A DNA stretch of 44,918 bases, taken from Acidimicrobiia bacterium. GTDB lineage: Bacteria > Actinomycetota > Acidimicrobiia > Spongiisociales > UBA11373. The notes beneath the pieces are model-generated. The model saw only the letters and a program-made list of their open reading frames with translations. It was not told the DNA's origin and made no database searches. Location of the stretch: assembly GCA_029263095.1 (NCBI GenBank), contig JAJCYA010000064.1:1-44918 (forward strand), given 5' to 3'. This document shows, one piece after another, positions 7,824-16,448 of this stretch (positions within the stretch are counted from its first letter, which is position 1; each line of letters begins with the position of its first letter). The translations under genes and the position numbers were made by a program.

Positions 7824-8890
7824 TCGTTGCTCGACTCAGCTGCCGCGGTGGCGCGACGTCGTGCCAGATAGGCGGCCCATCCGAGACCGAGCATCGCGGA
7901 CAACACCAGGACTCCCTGAAGCACACCGCCCAATGATCCGTGCAGATCGAGGCGCAGCGAGAGGCCTGGGCTGCCGACCGCGATCATGGCGAAGAAGAAC
8001 GAAATCGGAGCCACCCAGACCGGCTGGAAGCGGGCCAGCAGGACAACCAGAATCGCCAGAAACCCGAAGTTGCCTGAAATGGCAGGGATCAGTTTGTGAT
8101 GAAAGCCAATCGCCTGGGATGTTCCGGCGAGTCCGGCGAGTGCGCCACAGATCATGAACGAGCCGAGCAAGTAGCGGTTGGTCGGGATCCCCATGAGGAA
8201 TGAACTGGGGCGATTGCGACCTACCGCCTTGAGTTTGAGCCCGTAGAGGGTGCCACGGAACAGCATCCAGACACCCAAGAGAGCTACGACCGCGATGGCG
8301 ATGGCGAGCGGTGACAGCTTGGAGCCGCCGAGTGAAGGAAGCAGCGCGTCGTCCGGGAATGGGTTGGTGCCACTGGTCGATGCGACACCGGATCGGGCCC
8401 AGGGGCCGATGATCAAATAGGTTGTAATGGAGAGGGCGACGAAGTCGAGTCCCAGACCCCCGAAGATCTCGTTGACGCCTCCGGCGGTCCGCAGCACTCC
8501 CACCAGCAGGCCCCACAGCATCCCCCCGGCGGCTCCGGCCAGGATCGCCAGGAGGATCAGCAGCGGGCGGGAGACAGAAACCTCGCGGGCCACAAAGGCG
8601 GCGGCAATGGCTCCCATGATGATCTGACCTTCAATGCCGATGTTCCACATCCCGGCGTTGAAGGTCACGATCAGACCTGCCGAGGCGAGAGCAATAGGTA
8701 CCCACAGCATGAATGTGTCTCCAACCTTGCGACCGGACCCGCCCTCGAACGGCGGCCAACCGATCGATCCCTCGACGATGGTTCTCACCGGGTCCCAGGG
8801 GTTGGTGCCCGCCAGGAGGAGCAGCACTGCCATCGACCCGAGTACCACGAGGATCGGCAAGAGCACGGTGGTCATGCGCGTCCGGGTCAT
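7820..8890 (-). CDS. ABC transporter permease, BMP/nucleoside family (first permease)
   Basis: A 356-residue permease, larger than its partner as is usual in these systems. An N-terminal anchor helix (VLLPILVVLGSMAVLLLLAG) is followed by a substrate-side loop. The conserved block FNAGMWNIGIEGQIIMGAIAA (about 79-99) then identifies the sugar/nucleoside permease family. The coupling segment LKAVGRNRPSSFLMGI lies around 220-235. It overlaps the ATPase gene upstream and the second permease downstream by 4 bases each, so all three are one translational unit. It would form half of the membrane channel. Confidence 0.9.
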   Translation of the reverse strand: MTRTRMTTVLLPILVVLGSMAVLLLLAGTNPWDPVRTIVEGSIGWPPFEGGSGRKVGDTFMLWVPIALASAGLIVTFNAGMWNIGIEGQIIMGAIAAAFVAREVSVSRPLLILLAILAGAAGGMLWGLLVGVLRTAGGVNEIFGGLGLDFVALSITTYLIIGPWARSGVASTSGTNPFPDDALLPSLGGSKLSPLAIAIAVVALLGVWMLFRGTLYGLKLKAVGRNRPSSFLMGIPTNRYLLGSFMICGALAGLAGTSQAIGFHHKLIPAISGNFGFLAILVVLLARFQPVWVAPISFFFAMIAVGSPGLSLRLDLHGSLGGVLQGVLVLSAMLGLGWAAYLARRRATAAAESSNE

Positions 8891-10371
8891 GTTGGGATTC
8901 CCTCGGCACCTGCTTTACGACCGCCGATCAGCAGCCCGATTTCGTCGACGTTCGTGGCCGCCGCTTCCAATTCGCCGATGATCCGACCAGAAAAGAACAC
9001 CAGGATTCGGTCGCTGTAGCGGAGGAGCTCGTCGAGATCGGCGGAGGCGAACACAATAGAGGTACCGTCCTCACGCCGGGCCAAGAGCTGCTCCCACACC
9101 CAGTCGGCAGACTCGATGTCGAGTCCCCGTGTCGGATGCTCCATCAGCAACACCTTGAGTTTGGCCGGCAGCATCGCGAGCAGCAGGCGCTGCTGGTTAC
9201 CGCCTGACAGTGATTCGGCTGTCGATGCCTCGGTCCCCTTGATGGAGTATTGATCGACGAGGTGTTCGGACCGTTTGCGGGCCGCATCCCAATCGATGAC
9301 GAAGTTTGTGTCTCGGTCGGTGAGAACAAAGTGCTCTGTAACGGTGAGGCCTTCTATGAGCCCTTCCTCCAGGCGGCCGGCCGGCAGGAATTTGACCTCA
9401 GCGTCCAAGAACTCTCGGTAGTGCTGATCGGTGAGATCGTTGCCAGCGATCGACACCGTGCCCTTTGTCGGCGTCCGCATCCCACAGCAGAGCCGCAAGA
9501 AGGTGTCTTGACCGCTCCCTTCCATCCCCGCGATCCCGACTACTTCTCCGGACTTGACGTCGAGCGAAATCGGCTCCTCGCTCAGGAGGCCGGAGGCCGT
9601 TCGGACCGAGTCGAACTTGAGGTTTGAATCTCCCAGCGGCACATCGTCGCGCTCGTGGGTGTCGAGGACTTGACCGAACATCATCTCGACCAAGCGTTCC
9701 GGCGGCGTTGGCAATTCGGCATCGCCCACGACCTTGCCTCGAGTCATGACGGTGACTCGTTGGCACAGGTCAGCAACCTCTTCCAGCTTGTGGGACACGA
9801 AGATGACGCTCATCCCCTCCGCGGCCAGTGCCTTCAGAGTGGCAAACAGCTTGGCGCGTTGGTCGGCGGAGATACCCGTTGTCGGCTCATCCAGAATGAG
9901 GACTCTCGCTCCCAGCCACAACAGGCGAATGATCTCCAGCTGCTGGCGCTCTCCCACTGTCAGGAGGCGGGCCGGAATGTCGGGGTCGAAGTTGAACCCG
10001 TATCGCTCACAAAGGCCCGCCAACTCATCCGTAGCCTGTCGTCGATCGAGTAGCCATGACCCCGGGCTACCGAGGACGAAGTTGTCGATCACGGTAAAGG
10101 GGAGAAACACGAGCGGGTCCTGGTGGAGCATGCCAATGCCGGCGGCAATGGCGTCATCGGGCGAAGCAAGTTCGATCCTCTTGCCGTCGAGCACAATCTC
10201 ACCGGAGTCGGCCGAGTGGAATCCGGACAGCACCTTCATCAGGGTGGACTTGCCGGCACCATTCTCACCGAGCAGACCGTGGAGAGTTCCAGCTTCGACT
10301 GTGAGTGTGATTCCGTCGTTGGCGCGAACCGGGCCGAAGTGCTTGTGGATCTCGCGCAACTCGAGGCTCAT
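8887..10371 (-). CDS. ABC transporter ATP-binding protein, double-domain (BMP/nucleoside or sugar type)
   Basis: A 494-residue protein with two fused nucleotide-binding domains. The first is complete: Walker A GENGAGKST near residue 36, signature LTVGERQQLEI, Walker B VLILDEPT and a switch His in FVSHK. The second has a degenerate Walker A (GMEGSGQDT) but keeps the signature LSGGNQQRL and a Walker B-like LLMEHPTRG. That asymmetry is normal for RbsA/NupO-type ATPases. The ATG at 10371 is chosen because MSLELREIHKHFG is the usual beginning; upstream in-frame codons run into a terminator hairpin. Ribosome binding is not obvious. It powers import with the two permeases downstream. Confidence 0.9.
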   Translation of the reverse strand: MSLELREIHKHFGPVRANDGITLTVEAGTLHGLLGENGAGKSTLMKVLSGFHSADSGEIVLDGKRIELASPDDAIAAGIGMLHQDPLVFLPFTVIDNFVLGSPGSWLLDRRQATDELAGLCERYGFNFDPDIPARLLTVGERQQLEIIRLLWLGARVLILDEPTTGISADQRAKLFATLKALAAEGMSVIFVSHKLEEVADLCQRVTVMTRGKVVGDAELPTPPERLVEMMFGQVLDTHERDDVPLGDSNLKFDSVRTASGLLSEEPISLDVKSGEVVGIAGMEGSGQDTFLRLCCGMRTPTKGTVSIAGNDLTDQHYREFLDAEVKFLPAGRLEEGLIEGLTVTEHFVLTDRDTNFVIDWDAARKRSEHLVDQYSIKGTEASTAESLSGGNQQRLLLAMLPAKLKVLLMEHPTRGLDIESADWVWEQLLARREDGTSIVFASADLDELLRYSDRILVFFSGRIIGELEAAATNVDEIGLLIGGRKAGAEGIPT

Positions 10372-10417
10372 GGCGTGCGAGGTTAGACATTCGTGAAAGA
10401 GGGCGGCGGCCAGGGCA

Positions 10418-10461
10418 CGGAAAAGAATAAGTAGAGGGGAGGGCAACGCCCTCCCCTCTAC
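10418..10461 (-). terminator. Strong Rho-independent terminator between binding-protein and ATPase genes
   Basis: On the minus strand a perfect 14-bp GC-rich stem (10431-10444 with 10448-10461) closes a 3-base loop. It is followed by TTATTCTTTTCC, a T-rich tail. It sits 21 bases after the binding-protein stop and 60 bases before the ATPase start. It should end most transcripts after the binding-protein gene. Partial read-through would give the usual excess of binding protein over membrane components; otherwise the ATPase needs its own promoter. Confidence 0.8.
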
Positions 10462-10481
10462 TCCTGTTCAATCAGGCTTGA

Positions 10482-11720
10482 TTAGCCGAATACGTTGAGC
10501 GAGCAAACGCCGACAATGCCTTCCACGCACTGCTCCGAATACCAGATCTGGAAGTCGGTGGCTGTCTCGCCGTCCCCCAGGAACTGTGATCCGTCTTGCC
10601 AATTGAGCGGACCCTCGTACAGATTGATGGACCCATCAGCCAACCCGGCAATGAAGGTGTCCAGCGAAGCAGCGTTGTCCGCCGACAGTCCTTCGCCCTG
10701 GAAGAAGCCGACCACGCTGTTGTCCAGGTCGTTGATGTCGTCCCAATTCGGCTCGACCCAACTCCAGGTGTTGGAGAACGACCCATCGATCACGGCTCGA
10801 GCCGCATCGAGATATGCCGGGCCCCAGTTGAAGTAGGGGACACCAAGACAAATGTCGGGTGCCTCTTCGCAGGCTCCGATGAAGTCGTAGGGCACGGCCT
10901 TGACGGCCTCTCCGGCGTCGGCGCGCTGTCCGCTGCGGATGAGCGCCGTGTTGGCGTCGATACCCGAGAGCGTGACGTCGGCTCCGCCGTCGATGAAGTC
11001 ATTGACGACGAGGACCGGATCCAGGGTCACACCGGGGATCTCGAACCAGAAGCCGATGAAGGTGACGGCAAACCCGAGATCTGCCGGCTCGTCCCTGAAG
11101 TTCTCCCAGCAATACTGGGCTCCCAGGTAGGCCGAATTGACCAGGCGGCGTGTTTCATCGTTGGTCAAGGGACCCATGTAGGCGATTTCGCCGGTTTCGG
11201 TCTCCAAGGCAGCAGCACAACCGGCGATCATCTTGCCGAAGATCATCTGTCCCCACACGTTGGCGAGGTTGGCCTTGTCGGCTTGGAAATCCTTGCCGTC
11301 TGACCAGGCACTGTCGCCTGACACCCAGATTATCGGGAACTCGGGGAGTTGCTCGGCGGCTTCGAAGACACCATCTCGCATGTCATCGGAGCTGAAGATA
11401 ATCAAGTCTGCCCCAAGGTCGATCATGTCCTGTGCGGTACCTGGCAACGAGAGTCCAGGCGTATCGCTTGTGTTGGCGAACTCGAGAACGAGTAGGTCGT
11501 CTTCGACGCTCAAACCGAGTTGCTCTACGGCGTACTGAGCTCCCTCGAGATGGGCCTGGCTGTAGCCGCGATCGTTGCCGGGACCTACCAGGACGATTCC
11601 GATCTTGAAGTCCTCAGGTGCATCGCCACCGGCGTCGTCGTCACCGCATGCGGCCGCCACCAGCGCAAATGCCAGAATCACACCCAGTATCGGTAGCCAG
11701 CGCTTTCTCGATTTCCTCAT
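10482..11720 (-). CDS. BMP family ABC transporter substrate-binding lipoprotein
   Basis: A 412-residue lipoprotein. The signal peptide has a basic start (MRKSRKRW), hydrophobic core and lipobox VAAAC, followed by an Asp-rich linker. The mature part starts FKIGIVLVGPGNDRGYSQAH, the typical Bmp/PnrA-family opening where the aromatic and Asp residues bind the base and ribose of a nucleoside. The start has a good AGGAGG 5 bases upstream. It is the first gene of the transporter locus and is followed by a terminator. Substrate type (nucleoside, purine or a related compound) is inferred from the family and from the divergent adenine deaminase gene. Confidence 0.88.
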   Translation of the reverse strand: MRKSRKRWLPILGVILAFALVAAACGDDDAGGDAPEDFKIGIVLVGPGNDRGYSQAHLEGAQYAVEQLGLSVEDDLLVLEFANTSDTPGLSLPGTAQDMIDLGADLIIFSSDDMRDGVFEAAEQLPEFPIIWVSGDSAWSDGKDFQADKANLANVWGQMIFGKMIAGCAAALETETGEIAYMGPLTNDETRRLVNSAYLGAQYCWENFRDEPADLGFAVTFIGFWFEIPGVTLDPVLVVNDFIDGGADVTLSGIDANTALIRSGQRADAGEAVKAVPYDFIGACEEAPDICLGVPYFNWGPAYLDAARAVIDGSFSNTWSWVEPNWDDINDLDNSVVGFFQGEGLSADNAASLDTFIAGLADGSINLYEGPLNWQDGSQFLGDGETATDFQIWYSEQCVEGIVGVCSLNVFG

Positions 11721-12024
11721 CGAATCCTCCTATTTGGCCGGTCCAGGATCCCCTTGTGTCCCTGGTCCCCGAATTACACGCATGGTACGCGTCGCCGGAG
11801 ATGCTGACAATCCCGTGGCCGACGCTGGGAACCACGTTGAATCTGAGGGACCAGCATGACGGGGATCTGATGTCGCGGCGGCATGCAATTACCGGGCAGT
11901 GAGTAGCCGAGTGTTCGGAGGAACCATGCTGCGGTATCGACTGGGTGCCTTGACCACAACCTAAGGTGTGGCTTCAAATCGAGCGGATCGAGAGCCCACG
12001 GTCCCGCTGGGGAGTCTCCACGGT
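11721..12024. other. Divergent control region between transporter and adenine deaminase
   Basis: This 304-bp gap separates the divergent starts of the binding-protein gene and the adenine deaminase gene, and I see no gene in it. It holds a candidate minus-strand promoter (listed separately). At 11954-11971 there is an imperfect 18-base palindrome, CCACAACCTAAGGTGTGG, with 5-base perfect outer arms, 54 bases before the deaminase start, which could bind a regulator. No riboswitch fold was recognised. Confidence 0.4.
11782..11810 (-). promoter_or_regulatory. Candidate sigma-70-type promoter for the BMP transporter
   Basis: Reading the minus strand, TTGTCA (11810-11805) and TACCAT (11787-11782) are separated by 17 bases. 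That is close to the TTGACA/TATAAT consensus with ideal spacing. It lies about 60 bases upstream of the binding-protein ATG. The call rests on sequence resemblance only. Confidence 0.45.
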
Positions 12025-13029
12025 ATGCCAGATTTCATCGCACGAATGCCGAAGGCAGAGCTGCATCTACACATCGAGGGAACTCTCGAGCCAGACATGA
12101 TGTTTGAACTCGCGGCGCGCAACAGCGTCGAGCTCCCCTTCGATTCGGTCGAGGAGGTGCGCGCCGCCTACGAGTTCACCGACCTTCAGTCCTTCCTCGA
12201 CATCTACTACCAGGGCGCAGCCGTGTTGAGGACGACGGCCGACTTCCGCGATCTGATGTGGGCATACCTGGAGCGGGCCGCCAGTGATGGGGTCCGGCAC
12301 GCCGAGATGTTCTTCGATCCGCAGACCCACACCGAGCGAGGGATAGGTTTTGAGGTCTTCATGGCCGGCTTTGCCGAAGCGAGGGAGCGAGCTCGGGTCG
12401 AGTTGGGCGTCACCTCTCTCCTCATCATGTGCTTTCTGCGCCACCTCCCCGAAACGGCGGCATTCGAAACACTCGACGCCGCCCGGCCCTACTTGGAGCA
12501 CATAGCGGCCGTTGGGCTCGACTCCTCGGAAGTCGGTCACCCACCCGAGGGTTTCGAACGGGTCTTTGCCATGGCGCGCGATGCCGGGCTCCGGGTAGTC
12601 GCTCATGCCGGAGAGGAGGGGCCTCCCTCCTACATCACCGGGGCTCTTGATTCACTCGGCGCAGAGCGCATCGATCACGGCGTCTCGTGTGAGCAGGATG
12701 ATGCACTGGTGGCTCGGCTGGCGGCAGAGGGGATACCGCTGACAATGTGCCCGTTATCGAATGTGCGGCTCAGGGGCATTGCTCGGATCGAGGATCACAA
12801 TCTGCGGCGGCTCATGGATCGCGGTGTGAAGGTCACGGTCAACTCAGACGATCCCTCGTACTTCGGTGGATACGTTGCCGACAACTACCGAGCGGTCCAG
12901 CAGGGTCTTGGCCTCTCCCATACCGACCTGGCGACATTGGCGAGGAACAGCATCGAGGCTTCCTTTCTCGACGATGAGGCCAAGGAGGCGCTCCTGGCTG
13001 AGATCGCTGAGATGGCGATCAGCGATTAG
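12025..13029 (+). CDS. Adenine deaminase (ADA superfamily)
   Basis: A 334-residue metal-dependent deaminase. The zinc ligands are H14 and H16 (AELHLHIEGTLEP), H194 (HAGEEGP, with catalytic E197) and D275 (NSDDPSYF). The block GLDSSEVGHPP near 165-174, together with FFDPQTHTERG, distinguishes the adenine deaminase branch from true adenosine deaminases, which have a different motif there. It would convert adenine to hypoxanthine and ammonia. The ATG at 12025 lies 10 bases after GGGGAG; a GTG 57 bases upstream gives an extension with no family similarity. Divergence from a purine/nucleoside-type importer suggests a salvage unit. Confidence 0.85.
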   Translation: MPDFIARMPKAELHLHIEGTLEPDMMFELAARNSVELPFDSVEEVRAAYEFTDLQSFLDIYYQGAAVLRTTADFRDLMWAYLERAASDGVRHAEMFFDPQTHTERGIGFEVFMAGFAEARERARVELGVTSLLIMCFLRHLPETAAFETLDAARPYLEHIAAVGLDSSEVGHPPEGFERVFAMARDAGLRVVAHAGEEGPPSYITGALDSLGAERIDHGVSCEQDDALVARLAAEGIPLTMCPLSNVRLRGIARIEDHNLRRLMDRGVKVTVNSDDPSYFGGYVADNYRAVQQGLGLSHTDLATLARNSIEASFLDDEAKEALLAEIAEMAISD

Positions 13030-13047
13030 CGGGTCCGGTGGTTCTGA

Positions 13048-13163
13048 TCCTTCCCCCCTTGTGGGGGAAGGACGTGAGGAGCAGAGCGACGAGGGGGATG
13101 GGGGGTCTCTTCAAGCCTCCCCACCGGCTCGCTTTGCTCGCTGACTCCCCGTCCGAGGGGGAC
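13048..13163. repeat. Hairpin-rich inverted repeat, REP/MITE-like
   Basis: A 116-base palindromic element lies between the adenine deaminase and PPOX genes. A 10-bp stem with a 5-base loop (13048-13072) opens it. The whole left half (to about 13100) also reappears imperfectly as the reverse complement of the right half (about 13115-13163): both arms carry CCCCCT, GGGG, GAG, AGCGA and GGGGA in the same order. No long reading frame or T-tract is present. The form matches short dispersed intergenic elements known in many bacteria. The left hairpin may also protect the 3' end of the deaminase message. Confidence 0.55.
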
Positions 13164-13217
13164 TAGTTCAGTTCAGAAGGAGCGCTTGATTTGGGGGAAC
13201 CCCACGTCACGCCGCTC

Positions 13218-13619
13218 TCAGTGGTTGCTGGCGATCCGAGTTGGCTCGACGATGACGGTTACCCGGACCATCCCGGGGGTGAGCCACGGGTACTTGTCGA
13301 CCCCATCCAGGTACTTCCGAGCGAGTTCGTCGATGATCTCGACCCCATCGGACTGGCGCATTTCGACCACCCTGCCCTGAATCGAATAGTTGACGTAGCT
13401 GTCGTCGGGACTGCTGATCGACACCGCGACCCGGGAATCGGCCGCCATGTTGCGGTGCTTGCGTCTGCCCTCGGCGGTGTTGAATACGATCCTGTCGCCG
13501 TCGCGCATGATCCACATGGCGCTCGCCTGAGGGGAACCATCGGGATCGAGGGTGGTGAGGTGGGCGAATGCTCTGCCGTCGAGGACTGCGCAGAGCTTGT
13601 CGGGCAGGGTCATGGTCAC
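13218..13619 (-). CDS. PPOX-class, probably F420-dependent, oxidoreductase
   Basis: A 133-residue split-barrel flavin/F420-binding protein. FAHLTTLDPDGSPQASAMWI is the conserved first half of the family, followed by KHRNMAADSRVAVSISSPDD and SIQGRVVEM. This order is typical of small actinobacterial PPOX-class F420-dependent enzymes (TIGR03618-like). Members reduce diverse compounds with F420H2, or bind flavin or heme, and the substrate cannot be read from sequence. The GTG at 13619 has AGAGGA 6 bases upstream; an ATG two codons later is also possible. No partner gene was seen on this strand. Confidence 0.82.
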   Translation of the reverse strand: MTMTLPDKLCAVLDGRAFAHLTTLDPDGSPQASAMWIMRDGDRIVFNTAEGRRKHRNMAADSRVAVSISSPDDSYVNYSIQGRVVEMRQSDGVEIIDELARKYLDGVDKYPWLTPGMVRVTVIVEPTRIASNH

Positions 13620-13689
13620 TTGGGATCCTCTCGCTGGGCGGGGCCACAGTAGGGCTCGGTGGTGGTCCGGTATTCGCTAGCTTCTGTCC

Positions 13690-14460
13690 ATGGATTCAGG
13701 ACTCGACGGCAAGGGTGTGATTGTCACCGGTGGCGCAGGCGGTATCGGTACTGCGGTCTCGCGGGCATTTGCCGCCGAAGGGGCGAAGGTAGCGGTTCAC
13801 TACCGCAGTTCTGAGAGGGCGGCCATCGAACTGGCGGGCGACATTGGTGGGATCGCTGTGAGGGCGGACCTGCGTGACCCGGCCGACGTCAAGACCCTCT
13901 TTGCGGCAGCTCAGGAGGGCTTGGGACGTATCGACGTGTGCGTCGCCAACGCCGGTGTTTGGCCCCGAGAGGACGTCCCGATCTGGGAGATGGACCCTGA
14001 GCGGTGGCAGGCAACGATTGACTCGAACCTCACCGCGACGTTCCTGACTGCTCGCGCCTTTCTCGGACATGCGGCGTCATCGGGATCGGGTGCGCTCGTT
14101 CTGGTCGGTTCGACGGCGGGGCTCTTTGGCGAGGCAGGCCACGCCGACTACGCGGCCGCCAAGGGTGCCATCGTGTCCGGTCTGTTGTTGAGTCTCAAGA
14201 ACGAGGCTGCCCGTATCGGTCCTGCCGTCAGGATCAACGCAGTCGCTCCCGGTTGGACCGTCACACCCATGATCGGAGACAAGGGCCTAGACCCCGATCA
14301 TGTGGCGAAGGTCACCTCGACGATGTCACTCAAGAAACTGGGTCGACCCGAGGATGTGGCTGCTCAGGTCGTTGTGCTGGCGAGTGATCGTCTCGCCGGA
14401 CATATCAGTGGCCAAGTGGTCACGGTCGCCGGTGGCATGGAGGGGCGGCAGATTCTCTAG
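13690..14460 (+). CDS. Short-chain dehydrogenase/reductase (SDR)
   Basis: A 256-residue classical SDR. The cofactor loop is TGGAGGIG at 13-20, the NAG motif is in VANAGVWP, and the active-site set is N113, S141, Y154 and K158 (YAAAK). The C-terminal VVTVAGGM is typical. A basic or small residue pattern after the second strand (HYRSSERA) suggests NADP(H), but this is weak. The length is normal. The substrate is unknown; FabG-like 3-oxoacyl-ACP reductases and sugar or alcohol dehydrogenases share this layout. It is convergent with an aldo/keto reductase gene, with only 7 bases between the stops. Confidence 0.88.
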   Translation: MDSGLDGKGVIVTGGAGGIGTAVSRAFAAEGAKVAVHYRSSERAAIELAGDIGGIAVRADLRDPADVKTLFAAAQEGLGRIDVCVANAGVWPREDVPIWEMDPERWQATIDSNLTATFLTARAFLGHAASSGSGALVLVGSTAGLFGEAGHADYAAAKGAIVSGLLLSLKNEAARIGPAVRINAVAPGWTVTPMIGDKGLDPDHVAKVTSTMSLKKLGRPEDVAAQVVVLASDRLAGHISGQVVTVAGGMEGRQIL

Positions 14461-14467
14461 GTAGCGG

Positions 14468-15478
14468 CTAGCGGCGTCGTGCTGTCGGGTCCAGGTCGGG
14501 TGATGACCAGTCCTGGTCGTCCGGGTTGAGGAGCACACCGGGCCGGTTCACATTGTCGATCCGGTCGAGCGTGGCCTCGTCCAGGCGAACATCTACCGCT
14601 CCCAGCAGGTCTTCCAGCTGTTGCTCGGTGCGCGGTCCGAGCAACGTTGTGCTCACAGCGGGATGCTCACCACACCACGACAGTGCCATGTGAGTGAGAG
14701 GGATGCCGACATCGGAGGCAATCGCCTGGAGGTGTTCCACCTTGTCGAACTTGACGTCATTGCCGGCGTCGAAGTACTCGGGAGACTTGGCGGCTCGTGT
14801 GCCCTCGGGTGCCGGGTCATCGCGGGTGTACTTGCCGGTGAGCCAGCCGCCACTCAACGGACTCCAGGTGATCACTCCGGCGCCATGGCGGAGGCAAGTG
14901 GGGAGGACATCGTTTTCGATGCCGCGGGCCAGGATGTTGTAGAGCGGTTGCTCCGATCGGGGCGGGCTCGCCGAGCGGCGGTCGGCCGCCCAGAGGGCGT
15001 CGACGAATTGACCGGCCGGGAACATTGAGGTCCCCCAGTATCTGATTTTGCCGAGGCGGACCAGTTCGGTGAGGGCGTCCACTGTTTCCTCTATGGCGGT
15101 CGAGGGATCGGCGCGGTGCACGTGGTAGATGTCGATCCAATCGGTGCCGAGCCGACGCAAGCTGGCATCGACGGCCTGATAGATCCAACGTCGGGAGTTG
15201 CCGCGCTGGTTCTGGCCCGGTCCCATCGGGTTGTGGAATTTTGTGCTGAGGACCACATCGTCGCGCTTTCCGGCGAGTGCAGCGCCGACGATCTCCTCAC
15301 TCTCCCCGGCCGCATATACGTCTGCTGTGTCGACCAGGTTTATCCCTCCATCCAACCCCTGGTGGATGATGCGGGCGCATTCGGCGCGGTCGCCGTTCCC
15401 CCACGCTCCCAGCATGAGGGTGCCCAGTCCGAAGCGACTCACGCGAAGACCGGTCGATCCAAAGGCTCGATACTCCAT
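14468..15478 (-). CDS. Aldo/keto reductase
   Basis: A 336-residue TIM-barrel oxidoreductase of the general AKR family. The catalytic tetrad is visible: D50 and Y55 in DTADVYAAGES, K80 in STKFHNP and H121 in DIYHVHRAD. The late segment GPRTEQQLEDLLGAV is the usual NADPH-binding part. It starts with the standard MEYRAFGSTGLRVSRFGLGT. These enzymes reduce aldehydes or ketones with NADPH; the substrate cannot be told from sequence. The next gene to the right is divergent, so this one is probably transcribed alone. Confidence 0.9.
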   Translation of the reverse strand: MEYRAFGSTGLRVSRFGLGTLMLGAWGNGDRAECARIIHQGLDGGINLVDTADVYAAGESEEIVGAALAGKRDDVVLSTKFHNPMGPGQNQRGNSRRWIYQAVDASLRRLGTDWIDIYHVHRADPSTAIEETVDALTELVRLGKIRYWGTSMFPAGQFVDALWAADRRSASPPRSEQPLYNILARGIENDVLPTCLRHGAGVITWSPLSGGWLTGKYTRDDPAPEGTRAAKSPEYFDAGNDVKFDKVEHLQAIASDVGIPLTHMALSWCGEHPAVSTTLLGPRTEQQLEDLLGAVDVRLDEATLDRIDNVNRPGVLLNPDDQDWSSPDLDPTARRR

Positions 15479-15587
15479 CGCGGTCGCTCCCGGGGTCGAT
15501 ATCGCTTCGCTCGGTGGAGTCTAGGAAGCGAACCCCGGTCCATTCGGGGGCGCCTTCGGTATCGTTGTCGTCAATCGGGAGGTGGAG

Positions 15588-16412
15588 ATGGTCGATCCAA
15601 CCGGCGGCACGATCGCAAACATCACTGTCGAGATGCTCAAGAAGGTGGCGATGGCGGCTCGGACGAGTCCCCAGGCGGTTTCCACAGCAGTCCAACAGAT
15701 CGCGGCAACGCTCGGCACTTCGACCGCCGCCGTCGTCCGCGGTATCACGGTCTCCATGGGCTCTTCCAGCGCTGCTACGGCTGGGTGGGCGGGAACTGCC
15801 ACGACCGCCGTTCAAGGCGCCGTGGCTGAGGGAGCTTTAGTTACCACTGAGGTGGCAGTGGCGGGAACCGCTGCCACGACGACTACGGGAGGGCTCGTCG
15901 CTTGGTTCGGCGGACTCTCGGTTGCCGCCCAGGTCGCGCTTGTGGTTGCGTTGGTCGGCGGGACGGTCCTGATTGCCCGGGGTGCCGGGTGGGCGGCAAG
16001 CGATTCCGCATCAGCCGTCGCCGGCTCCGGTCCGGGGACGACCGCATCGTTTGGTCCGGCTCCCAGCGTGTTCTCCGAGGGTTACCAGGCGGTGGCGGTG
16101 CACCGCGACGGGCGCCTTTCGATCGTCTCCGTCCGTGGCACCACCGAGTTGGAGGATGGAATAGCGCCGTGCAATTTCCGGCATGGAGGGATCGACTGCG
16201 ATTCGGACGCCGATGTTCGTCCCTTGGTTGAGGAGGTCTTTGGCGACGCCGACGCCGCCACCCGCGCTCTTTGCGGATTGCTCGGTGGCCCGCGGTTCGC
16301 GCCGGCATTGGCCGCTGGGTGGAAGGTTCCCTACGGCGACGGGTCGGTGACGCTCGACGATTGGGGACAGGTCGACTTTGAGGCGTGTGATGAGGTTCTG
16401 GAAGGCAAGTAG
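15588..16412 (+). CDS. Hypothetical membrane-anchored protein
   Basis: A 274-residue protein of no family I recognise. The first 100 residues are rich in Ala, Thr, Ser and Val and are predicted to be helical. One strong transmembrane segment (LSVAAQVALVVALVGGTVLI, about 108-127) follows, then a Ser/Gly linker and a folded C-terminal domain of about 120 residues with four cysteines (APCNF, DCDSD, ALCGLL, EACDE) that could form two disulfides outside the cell. The ATG at 15588 lies 5 bases after GGGAGG; a GTG two codons earlier overlaps that site. The next gene is 36 bases downstream on the same strand and may be co-transcribed. Confidence 0.65.
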   Translation: MVDPTGGTIANITVEMLKKVAMAARTSPQAVSTAVQQIAATLGTSTAAVVRGITVSMGSSSAATAGWAGTATTAVQGAVAEGALVTTEVAVAGTAATTTTGGLVAWFGGLSVAAQVALVVALVGGTVLIARGAGWAASDSASAVAGSGPGTTASFGPAPSVFSEGYQAVAVHRDGRLSIVSVRGTTELEDGIAPCNFRHGGIDCDSDADVRPLVEEVFGDADAATRALCGLLGGPRFAPALAAGWKVPYGDGSVTLDDWGQVDFEACDEVLEGK

Positions 16413-16448
16413 CCGAGTCCGCGATGCCGTGTTGCTCGGGGACGGGCC

